Source: Schlesneria sp. DSM 10557
GTDB lineage: Bacteria; Planctomycetota; Planctomycetia; Planctomycetales; Planctomycetaceae
DNA: 64,000 nt
Direction: 5' to 3'
Assembly: GCF_041860085.1 (NCBI RefSeq)
Contig: NZ_CP124747.1
Span: 4,526,001 to 4,590,000 of the forward strand
In this document: positions 55,426 through 63,422 of the stretch, one piece after another
Numbering within the stretch: the stretch's first letter is position 1
Layout: each line of letters begins with the position of its first letter
Made by a program: the position numbers and the translations under genes
Notes under the pieces: generated by a model
Database searches by the model: none
What the model saw: the letters and a program-made list of their open reading frames with translations, nothing else
What the model was told of the DNA's origin: nothing

Positions 55426-56211
55426 TTATGAGTTGTATCTGCTATCAAAATTTGAATCTGACATGGTGAGAAACAAGATCCCTTCAACAAGAGCGATGAT
55501 TCCCGGAATGAGTGTCCAGCAGAACAGCAGATACAAAATCCCCACGACGATATTACCGAGGTAAAAATGGTGAGCCCCGATTCCTCCCAGCAGAAATGCC
55601 AGTAAGGCGGCAGTGACGCGTGACTTCCCTGCTTTGGTTTTCTGTCGAACGCCGCATTTCGGGCAGATTTCCGCACGTGCGTCAGCAGGTGCTCCGCAAG
55701 CAAAGCAGAAGTTTCCCGCTGCGTTGATCGTTGCAAAGGCTTGGACAGGGGTTGCAGCGTGGACGCTCGCGGCCAGGGGATTGAGTTCTCCGATGTCCCG
55801 GATGGGCGTCCAACCGGGTAGTCCTTCTTTCCACACCAGGTCTTCCGGGTCGAGTTCCTGGCCGCTGATCATGCCTCGAAGTTCACGCGTACTGACGGGG
55901 CCGCATTGTTCTTCGCCAAGAGCATAGTACCAGACGGATTGGGATGCGCGCGCGGGCGGAGGAGCGACCATTGCGTCGATGAACTCGGATTCACTCTTGT
56001 CCCCCTTAGACCTCTTACCCGGGGACATCTCAAAGAGATCTTCAATCGTCCCCGCCGACTGCCAGGATCTTCCGTCCACTGAGACCTCATTCGCCCGACC
56101 GAATTGCGCTCTGCCGCGAAGAGCTTTCAAGTGCTCAATCGAGAATGGACCTTGGACGCGTCCTCGAACACGGATGTAATACTGTTGCGGCTTGTTGTCG
56201 TTTTCGTCCAT
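55426..56211 (-). CDS. GYF_2-GYF_2-zinc ribbon-TM2 membrane protein
   Basis: 261 residues from the ATG at 56211. There are two GYF_2 (DUF4339) domains: YYIRVRGRVQGPFSIEHLKAL through WQSAGTIEDLFE, and WYYALGEEQCGPVSTRELRGM through LPGWTPIRDI. Next is a zinc ribbon (FCFACG, ICPKCG), then a TM2 hairpin of two membrane helices (GGIGAHHFYLGN is its signature). GYF_2 domains bind proline-rich or other short peptides, so it may recruit partners to the membrane at this cluster. The order fits an adaptor between the GTPase/coiled-coil proteins and the proton channel. Confidence 0.85.
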   Translation of the reverse strand: MDENDNKPQQYYIRVRGRVQGPFSIEHLKALRGRAQFGRANEVSVDGRSWQSAGTIEDLFEMSPGKRSKGDKSESEFIDAMVAPPPARASQSVWYYALGEEQCGPVSTRELRGMISGQELDPEDLVWKEGLPGWTPIRDIGELNPLAASVHAATPVQAFATINAAGNFCFACGAPADARAEICPKCGVRQKTKAGKSRVTAALLAFLLGGIGAHHFYLGNIVVGILYLLFCWTLIPGIIALVEGILFLTMSDSNFDSRYNS

Positions 56212-56271
56212 CTTGGCACATTCCAATACACATCCTGGTCTTCCAGGAAAGACTCTATGGGGGGCGAGGGG

Positions 56272-59238
56272 CTATTTCGATGAGGAAACTTGTCCGGTTT
56301 TGGCATCGGTGTTCGCTGTCGTTGCGAACACCATCGACCCTTCGCCAACCGCTGCAGCGATCTGTGACGTGATGACACTCGCCCCGCCCTGGAGTGTTCC
56401 AATCGAGAGCCACTTTCGAGAGCCGTTGCTGTCAGGGCGTGACGCAACGTATAGCTGGTGGTTATCCGTCGGGGACCAGTTCGTGCGACAAGCCCATTCC
56501 CTGCCGTTGTTTGCTTTCTCAAGCCAACCTACAGAGAAACGTCGGGCAAGAACTTCTCGCTCGAATTCTTCCTGTCGCCGTGAGGCTGCGGCGAAGGCCT
56601 GGGGCAATGACGGAAGCTTGGCCATGATTTCGGCAGCACGCTCTCTCGCTTTTTTCGCGGAAGTGCTCTTGGGATCCATCCACGGAACGGATCGGTCCAT
56701 TTCCTCATCATTCAGCTTCGATAGGATTGGTTCAAGTCCTGGCGCAAGAAAGTAATCACCCTGACTCGCATATTCGAGGGTTTTGGTCAGAAGCAGGTAT
56801 CGTAAAAAGCCGTCAATTTTTTTATCGGTCAGCAGCTTTTCTGAAAGTTCCTGGTGAAACTCTCGCCAATCATGAATAGCAATCTCGCGAATCCGGGATC
56901 TGACTTCAGCCGCAAATTTCTGTTGGGGTGGTTCAATGGATGTCTGTGTTAGCAGGTCAGCGGGCCGCAATGAAGGATCGTCTCGTCGCGTCTCATTGTT
57001 AAAGCCAATGATGTAAAGAAAACTCGCAGTGCTTCCAAACGGTTCCGTGAGAGGTTTTGGCAGATAATAAGTGTTGTTGTCTCTGTCAATGAGGATATGT
57101 CCCTCTTTGATGAATTTGCCATTAAAGAGGGCGACGAGGCGTCGATATATTCCATCATCTGGGTCTCCATCCTCTTCAAACCTTCGGTTGATCGATTCAA
57201 ACCAGTTCTGGAGTTCGCGAACTTGTTCGAAGTCGGGGCTCTGGGGATGTTCTGACACGAATGAGCGAATGTCGTTCAGTTTACTCTCAAGATCTTTCTG
57301 GTCGACCGGGCGCAGCTTCTTCCATTTTTCGACAGTCTGTTGCTTTGCAATGACGGAAGTGAGCGGGCAAAGCTCCGCCGCTTGCCGGAACGACTGAGCG
57401 CGTGGATCGTCCGGAAAGGTCTCTGAGAACTCTTTGAGCGCGGAAACGAAGTTGTCGGGCCTGGAGGTTTGCAACTGCTCCGGCAGCATCAATGCTGCAT
57501 CCGTGATCTTTGTCAGAACAGAAGAACGTCTGCTGAGATCCGTGATCGCTTGCCGCGATGCATTCAAGCGTGAATCGAGCAGCATCGCCTGGGAGGTGAG
57601 TTCCTTACCAACTCCACTCATCAGTGGTCTGAGTCTGTTGACGTGACCCTCAGCAGAGGCGAGCGCTGTTGTGACGGCCCCCTCGTTTTTAGGATCGCTC
57701 GAACTGAGGACACGATCGAGCGTGGCGAGTGCCTCTGTGGCAGATGCGATGCCGGCACGGAATACCTTCTCCTTCTCTGCCAGTGCTGCTTGAGCCTGCT
57801 TCTGCCAGGCGGAGAATAACTGGCCGACCTCTGCCTTCTCCTCTGCGGTTCGTGACAGTTCACGAGCCGACTTGAGGGCGGCTTCGATCGAGTTTAAATC
57901 ACTACTGGACTGGGCCGTGGAGATCTGCTCTTTCCACTGCAGAATTCGATCTTTCTCGGTTCTCTCTGCCTCAGCCAGTTGCTTTCTGACATCAAGCCAG
58001 GCCTCGGCGGAAGAGTCGCCGGCGTGTTCGTCCAGCAACTCCTGTGCTTCTTCCAGATTCCCCGAATTGATGAAATCGATCGCCGTCGCAACGAGTCGCC
58101 GTGTCTTATCAGCCTGCACCGAGAGGTTGACCATAAAGCCGAATATCCCCATCAGGATCGCGGCCCCGGCAATGCTCCCACCGATAATGAGCTTTCTGCG
58201 GCGACGTTCGATGGTTTCAATGATATCCAGGCGGGTTCGATATCGTGAATCCAGTCCAGAGGGTAATGGGCGATCAAGCCGATCGATGGGAAGCTTCAAT
58301 TTCCTGAGAGCGGTCGCAGTGACGTGATCGTCCTCGAGAGCCCGTTCGATGTTCGCAACCGCATTCTCGTATGTTCGTGCGTCTGCCGCGTGGCGATCGA
58401 GATCTTCGAGCCACGCCAGGATCGGGGAAACTTCTTCGTAAAGCGCATCACCTTCGCCGAGTTGCAGAACACGGGATGTTTGCTTCCATTCATCACGAAG
58501 TGTCAAGGCGGTCGCGGAATCCAGTGCAGTGAAGGCCTCATGAAGTTTAGTATTCAGCTCGGTAATCCGATGCTGGGCGTGAGCACGAACAGCCTGATTC
58601 GCCTTCTCCTTGATACTTCGCTTAAGGGGTGGGGGGACGTCCGTAAGCCAGCCCTCGGCGCTGATCTCGCTGACGAGGGCCTTTAGTGTGGCCACGTCGC
58701 CCGCTTTCAATGCGTCGGCGGACTCAGCCTCGATATCTCGAAGCCTTGCTCGCTCCATGTCGCGCACATCGTCTCCCCAGTGGGGGGATGACGTATCGAG
58801 CGCGGCGAGTGAACGAAGAGCGACCAACCGCTGCGAAAGGGGACTTCGACCGAGCGCGAGCAACCGATGAATCTCAAGCGTCTTTTCCAGGGGCTGGTGG
58901 TCAGCATAGGCAGAGTTAAGAGCGGCTGCCACGTCGAGCAGTAATGGCTCGGGTGGAGTGATCAGGTAGGAACTCAATAGCTCATGCAGTTCCGTCAACT
59001 CGGGAAAATCAAGAACGGCGACAGCGTCGAGGACGTCCGGGGATCCCTGCGCCAGATGCAGTGCCTCCGAACGTAATCCCCGCTTAAGGCAGTCGTCGCA
59101 CCGGCGTAAGCGGCCATTGATTTCCCGACAGAAGTTCGAGTACCGGCGCACCAGATCGGTCAGTTCTTCAGACTGTTCAACGACATCCCGTTGGAGAATA
59201 AACCGCAGCTCATCAACTACTTCCTGCATTTCATTCAT
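56272..59238 (-). CDS. Large single-span coiled-coil protein of the GTPase cluster
   Basis: 988 residues. Residues ~1-340 are helical and probably cytoplasmic, followed by a membrane helix (~347-368, IIGGSIAGAAILMGIFGFMV) preceded by ERRRRK, so the C-terminal ~620 residues should face the periplasm. That part is helical and coiled-coil-like to ~600, then more globular, with the beta-rich last ~100 residues (GREWACRTNWSPTDNHQLYVA). I do not recognise a named family. Its ATG overlaps the stop of the GAP1-type gene (ATGA at 59235-59238), showing tight coupling. It may be a scaffold spanning the inner membrane and linking GTPase and motor. Confidence 0.7.
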   Translation of the reverse strand: MNEMQEVVDELRFILQRDVVEQSEELTDLVRRYSNFCREINGRLRRCDDCLKRGLRSEALHLAQGSPDVLDAVAVLDFPELTELHELLSSYLITPPEPLLLDVAAALNSAYADHQPLEKTLEIHRLLALGRSPLSQRLVALRSLAALDTSSPHWGDDVRDMERARLRDIEAESADALKAGDVATLKALVSEISAEGWLTDVPPPLKRSIKEKANQAVRAHAQHRITELNTKLHEAFTALDSATALTLRDEWKQTSRVLQLGEGDALYEEVSPILAWLEDLDRHAADARTYENAVANIERALEDDHVTATALRKLKLPIDRLDRPLPSGLDSRYRTRLDIIETIERRRRKLIIGGSIAGAAILMGIFGFMVNLSVQADKTRRLVATAIDFINSGNLEEAQELLDEHAGDSSAEAWLDVRKQLAEAERTEKDRILQWKEQISTAQSSSDLNSIEAALKSARELSRTAEEKAEVGQLFSAWQKQAQAALAEKEKVFRAGIASATEALATLDRVLSSSDPKNEGAVTTALASAEGHVNRLRPLMSGVGKELTSQAMLLDSRLNASRQAITDLSRRSSVLTKITDAALMLPEQLQTSRPDNFVSALKEFSETFPDDPRAQSFRQAAELCPLTSVIAKQQTVEKWKKLRPVDQKDLESKLNDIRSFVSEHPQSPDFEQVRELQNWFESINRRFEEDGDPDDGIYRRLVALFNGKFIKEGHILIDRDNNTYYLPKPLTEPFGSTASFLYIIGFNNETRRDDPSLRPADLLTQTSIEPPQQKFAAEVRSRIREIAIHDWREFHQELSEKLLTDKKIDGFLRYLLLTKTLEYASQGDYFLAPGLEPILSKLNDEEMDRSVPWMDPKSTSAKKARERAAEIMAKLPSLPQAFAAASRRQEEFEREVLARRFSVGWLEKANNGREWACRTNWSPTDNHQLYVASRPDSNGSRKWLSIGTLQGGASVITSQIAAAVGEGSMVFATTANTDAKTGQVSSSK

Positions 59239-61853
59239 TGGTTCGCTCCGGTCTCTTGGGGGCCCTTTGAAGTGTTATTTTCAGGTGGATAAATAACGAC
59301 GGGCGCGTCAACTAACTTGATCCATGGCTCCTTGCGAGTGACCGCACCGAGTTCATGCGAAAGGACAGCTGCCGAGATGCGGAGTGTTGAGACTTCTTGC
59401 TTTAGCCTATGAAAAGTTGCAAAACGCGAACTGGTTTTGATCAAACTCTCCGAAATTGAGTTCAGCTTTGACTCAATCGTTCGTAGTTTCTCCGCAGAGT
59501 CATCCTTTTCGTCCGAAGGCTGTCGTTTCGAGAGCAGGCTCTTTATCTCTTGAATCGCTTTCTGGAAGTTTGGGTCTGAGCTTCGTGCGGTGTCGTCCGG
59601 ACTCATCGCCATACCTATTGCACCTTTTATCGCATCATTGATATCAGTAAAATCATTTGCTTCCTTTGGGCAGATCGATTCTGCATCTCGTCGGAGAATA
59701 GACTCGCATTTAGCCAGCCAACCGCCTGCGTCAGTGATGCCTTTGATGCTGATGTAAAGATGGATTGTGTCGGTCTTCTCTTTGGCACCGAATCGAAGCG
59801 TAATTGGGGTGCCATCGACTCTCTTCAGGTCCAATTCTCGTTCTAGTTTCGTTAAAATTTCTTGAAGTAAGAAGATTGATTCATGTGCCTCTCGTTTCCA
59901 GGCCTTGCTGTTGCATTTAATGGTTTTGGATCCAAAAGATACTTCAGTTAGTTCAACCTGAAAATTACTGCTGTCAAACACCCTGTCATTGCGAGGAAGT
60001 TTTGTATCCCATGCAATCGTGTACGGGGCGCTGTCTTCTGGCGGGATGTATGGGTTATGTAATAAGTGCTCAGTTACTTCTGGGGTGTCTGGCGTGTTTG
60101 TTTGTTTGTCTTCGATGCGGAAGCCGCACCAGGATAAGAGATCTTTATTGGGTGATTGAGCAGGCTTGAACTGATACTCAAGTTTTCCGGTAGATCTGCT
60201 CAAAAGCGATATTTTTCCCTCGCTAAAAGCTGTGCTGTTGTCTCGGTCAATGGATTGTATTTCGAGTAGCGTTTTCTCGGATTCTTGCTCTGTCTTTGCA
60301 GGGGTAAAGGACCACTGTAACCATTTGGGGACGAGAAATTGGATGGTTGGTGGGAGTCTTTTAAACGTGTTTTTGAAGTCCTTTTCGGCGGTTGGTGTTT
60401 TAACTAGTTTGAAGAAGTGTTGGTAATTTGGTCGTGGTGTTTCATTCCATGTGAACTCGAAGATAGATAGCTTTTGAAGCTCTTGTATGTTGGAGTATAC
60501 ACGCCGAGGTTCTTTCTTTGCGTCCGTGATGGGGGTTGTTGGTGCTTGGGGGCTCTTGTTGGATTGTGCTGGGACCTGGTTTGTGCCATTGGCCGAAGAT
60601 GGTGAAGGTTCGTTTGCTTCTGTATGGCTTTCAGGCGAGGGAGGTGTCTGTGGGAGGGAAGTTCCGTTTGCAGAGCGATCTGGTGGTGACGTTGTTGGGT
60701 CTGCATTAGAGGGTGGTTGCGCTTGCTGTTGTTGTTTGTTGGTGCTACTAAAGCTGAACACAACTACCGAAGAGACTGAAATAAGAATCGCGAATGCCAG
60801 GAGATGCCACCCCCATCGGTTGAGAGTGGTGTGAATGGTTGGCCGCCGAATTGACGTCCGGTTCCTTCGTTGCGACGGTGGTGAGGGATGAGATGTATTT
60901 CTTGTCACTGAAGGTGGTGACAGCTTGTACGTGGAGTTCATGGCTGGTTCATGGGGCGGAGGGAGAGCGTCTTGCGGTGACGTGGAGGAAATTCTGGCAC
61001 GGGACGGGCCATGCGGTGCTTCTGGATGTTCTTCCATATTGGAGGGTGTAGTTCGTTCGCCGGTTCTTGCGGCTTCAACGAGTCGGCCGCCTGTGGCGGG
61101 GGCGGTGGTTGCGGCGAGGTCGATTCTTAGGGCGTTCACAAACCGTAGTGACTCGTGTGCTTCCTTGGAATCGCGGACGACCGCGCGCCAGAGGCAGGTG
61201 GATCCCGTTGCCAGACCTGTGAAATAGGTGCTGAACGTGACGTCCCATCGCTTGTCGGGTGGCAGAAGCGAGATCGATTCAGCGAAGAGCGGCAGAATTT
61301 CCTGTCCCGGGTCAAAGACGATAATCGCTAAGCGATCGGGATTCTTGAGGTACGATTCGGCCAGGACACCAGCCCATCCCGCGTCGCCCGTCACTTCCTG
61401 CCAGTGGCGGCAGGGACCGGTCAGCCCGCGAGGTTCACGCGTTACCGGCTTCATCGCGACGACCTTGGGGTCCCCCGACCATTCTTCGCGCATAAAGCCT
61501 GACATCGAAAGCAGGTTTGCGGGACCTCCCTGCAGGAGTTCCGCCTGGTTATCGATGATGACGTGATGGGCCAGTTTATTGGCGCGCTGCGAATAATCGA
61601 CGCCATAATCCGCAATCCGCGAAAGCACGTGATACGTGCGCCCTGTCGCCTGCATCTTCAGGTGCGAATGGACAACAGGGTTGCGATGGGCTCGTTCGTC
61701 GTTACTGGAAAACAGGGGGCGATAGCCTGAAAGTGATTCCAAGGCCGACGCCAGTGGCGCGGGCATCCCCTGCGTGCAGAGGACAGTGCAGAATCCGCGG
61801 CTTCCCGGCTTCAATCCTCGAGGTGCCGAAGTGTATAACAATTCCTGGCTCAT
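59235..61853 (-). CDS. GAP1-type GTPase-associated protein with a membrane span
   Basis: 872 residues. The N-terminal ~240 residues match, from memory, the GTPase-associated protein 1 N-terminal domain (GAP1-N): LYTSAPRGLKPGSRGFCTVLC, MPAPLASALESLSGYRPLF and NKLAHHVIIDNQAELLQGGP. A proline- and basic-rich linker leads to a membrane helix (~346-368, WHLLAFAILISVSSVVVFSF). Then come a low-complexity Ser/Pro/Asn stretch and a ~400-residue outer part of unknown fold. Basic residues before the helix place the GAP1-N domain in the cytoplasm. The segment at about 59690-60830 is visibly richer in A+T than its surroundings. GAGGCCCGC precedes the ATG. Confidence 0.7.
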   Translation of the reverse strand: MSQELLYTSAPRGLKPGSRGFCTVLCTQGMPAPLASALESLSGYRPLFSSNDERAHRNPVVHSHLKMQATGRTYHVLSRIADYGVDYSQRANKLAHHVIIDNQAELLQGGPANLLSMSGFMREEWSGDPKVVAMKPVTREPRGLTGPCRHWQEVTGDAGWAGVLAESYLKNPDRLAIIVFDPGQEILPLFAESISLLPPDKRWDVTFSTYFTGLATGSTCLWRAVVRDSKEAHESLRFVNALRIDLAATTAPATGGRLVEAARTGERTTPSNMEEHPEAPHGPSRARISSTSPQDALPPPHEPAMNSTYKLSPPSVTRNTSHPSPPSQRRNRTSIRRPTIHTTLNRWGWHLLAFAILISVSSVVVFSFSSTNKQQQQAQPPSNADPTTSPPDRSANGTSLPQTPPSPESHTEANEPSPSSANGTNQVPAQSNKSPQAPTTPITDAKKEPRRVYSNIQELQKLSIFEFTWNETPRPNYQHFFKLVKTPTAEKDFKNTFKRLPPTIQFLVPKWLQWSFTPAKTEQESEKTLLEIQSIDRDNSTAFSEGKISLLSRSTGKLEYQFKPAQSPNKDLLSWCGFRIEDKQTNTPDTPEVTEHLLHNPYIPPEDSAPYTIAWDTKLPRNDRVFDSSNFQVELTEVSFGSKTIKCNSKAWKREAHESIFLLQEILTKLERELDLKRVDGTPITLRFGAKEKTDTIHLYISIKGITDAGGWLAKCESILRRDAESICPKEANDFTDINDAIKGAIGMAMSPDDTARSSDPNFQKAIQEIKSLLSKRQPSDEKDDSAEKLRTIESKLNSISESLIKTSSRFATFHRLKQEVSTLRISAAVLSHELGAVTRKEPWIKLVDAPVVIYPPENNTSKGPQETGANQ

Positions 61854-62027
61854 GCGGGCCTCATACTTTTTAGCTTTGCCGACGCCTTCACCGCTGACGT
61901 CTCGTTCCTGGTTGGATCTCTGGCGAATTTCCCTGGTTCTCTGATGCCCCCGTCAGGGGGGGGGCATCGTGTCTTCAGCAGTGGTCGCGATTGAGCGAAG
62001 GGATTGCTGAACGTGGGGAGCGACTTG
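61854..62027. other. Intergenic gap with hairpin in the GTPase cluster
   Basis: GATGCCCCC (61943-61951) can pair with GGGGGCATC (61960-61968); the loop and second arm form a run of nine G. No T-tract follows. It may attenuate transcription between the GTPase and GAP1-type genes. Confidence 0.4.
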
Positions 62028-63335
62028 TTATGAGCCCGTTTTCCGTTTGGTGATAACGGGGATCAGGCCCGGGACTGAGCGGTGCAGTCCGTAAAGAAAT
62101 GGAACCGTTGCCCAGTAAGGTGACGCTTCTGAGGGCTTGATCGCCGGAAGTCCCGAAGATGTGTCAATCGAGACTTGCCATCCGACGGCTGTGACGGGGA
62201 CGTAAGTCACGTCATCAGCAAAATTTTCAGCGGCGGTCACGATTTCAGGCGCGCATTTCAGCATGAAATTGCGCGCGAGGCTGGATTGACGCTCAACCGC
62301 CCGGGAGTCAAAGGCTTCGAACTGTTCGTTCGCGTTGGCCGGTGATCGGGCTGTCAGCCAAGGTTCGGGAAGCGGGTCCGACTCCAGAAGCTGCCACCAC
62401 ATGTCAAACTTCGTCAGGATTACCACGAGCGGCCGCTTGTGTCGATCGGATTGCTTCAGGCCCGCGAAGCGACGGATTCTTGCGATGGCTTCCTGCAGGA
62501 TCGGTTCCTGCCGCATGGTCTTCATCGCCGTCGTACCGCGCAGGGCCTGTTGATTGATCAGTCGCTGGAAGCGTGCATCCTGTGTCGGGTCGAACACAAA
62601 GAACAGGACACGGGACTGAGCCATGTGCCGGGTCACGGGAGTAGCGGCTGTGTCTTTTCCGGGTTGGAACGATTCACCCGCGTTGTCGTACAGGCATACG
62701 GTGCGGGAGAGTTTCGCGGCTTTGTGCGAGTTGGGGTGTCGGGGTTGAGGTTGGATGGAAAACAGGAATGGGCGGGGATAGCTGACGGTTTGGTTCCCGT
62801 ACGAGACGGTATCGTAAAGATCGCCCTGCTCTTCCGTCTTGCGGATCAGGGTGGCGAGCGGCACGAGTTTGTCAGAGGATGCTCCAGAGAAAACCGATTC
62901 TTCGTACTCATTGAGTTGCTGATTCAGGACAGGGTCTGCATCAGCAAAGCTGGTTCGGAATGTCAGCGGCAAGGTCTTGCGCAGCTCCCAGGTCATTGCG
63001 GCCAGGAAATAGGACTTGCCGCTGGCGGGGGCTCCGAAAATCGACAGAAAAAGGGGTTCCAGTTCCAGCAGAGAGCGAGGAATCGTCAAATGGCAATTCG
63101 GACACGCCAGCTGATGACAGGGAAACCCCTTCGCATCGATCGCTTCGCCGTTGACGGTAAAGCGTGTCGGAAGAAATCGCTGACTTTGTTCCGGGCCGAG
63201 TCGCATATCCCCCAGCAAGTCAGAATGTTCTGCAACCCACAGGAGTTTTTCCGGAGCGAAATGCTCCCAGCAATGCGGGCACGTGATGCGAGGCAGGAGG
63301 CCTGGTGGGCGTGATGGTAATGCAGTCGTCGGCAT
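62028..63335 (-). CDS. Zinc-ribbon P-loop GTPase of the GTPase cluster
   Basis: 435 residues. The N-terminus has a split zinc ribbon (CPHC at 19-22 and CPNC at 78-81) with a conserved WVAEHSDLLGDMRLGPEQSQRF insert. The GTPase part shows Walker A GAPASGKS (101-108), a DxxG-like motif in LYDNAGESF (217-221) and the guanine-specificity-like LTKFD (308-311). The usual N in NKxD is replaced by T, as in several non-Ras GTPases. I recall similar proteins as double-GTPase or DO-GTPase families near GAP1 proteins in predicted conflict systems. No membrane helix is seen, so it is probably soluble and recruited by partners. Confidence 0.75.
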   Translation of the reverse strand: MPTTALPSRPPGLLPRITCPHCWEHFAPEKLLWVAEHSDLLGDMRLGPEQSQRFLPTRFTVNGEAIDAKGFPCHQLACPNCHLTIPRSLLELEPLFLSIFGAPASGKSYFLAAMTWELRKTLPLTFRTSFADADPVLNQQLNEYEESVFSGASSDKLVPLATLIRKTEEQGDLYDTVSYGNQTVSYPRPFLFSIQPQPRHPNSHKAAKLSRTVCLYDNAGESFQPGKDTAATPVTRHMAQSRVLFFVFDPTQDARFQRLINQQALRGTTAMKTMRQEPILQEAIARIRRFAGLKQSDRHKRPLVVILTKFDMWWQLLESDPLPEPWLTARSPANANEQFEAFDSRAVERQSSLARNFMLKCAPEIVTAAENFADDVTYVPVTAVGWQVSIDTSSGLPAIKPSEASPYWATVPFLYGLHRSVPGLIPVITKRKTGS

Positions 63336-63422
63336 GTTCGGGCCCTAACGAAAGTAAAATGCATATCTAGCCGAGTCTTCAGCCAACTGGACGGCGTGAT
63401 CAGTCGAGCGCCATTCGCTGAT

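Noticed and set aside
62439-63314. Plus-strand open frame of 291 codons
   Set aside because: Antisense shadow of the zinc-ribbon GTPase gene, which has clear motifs.
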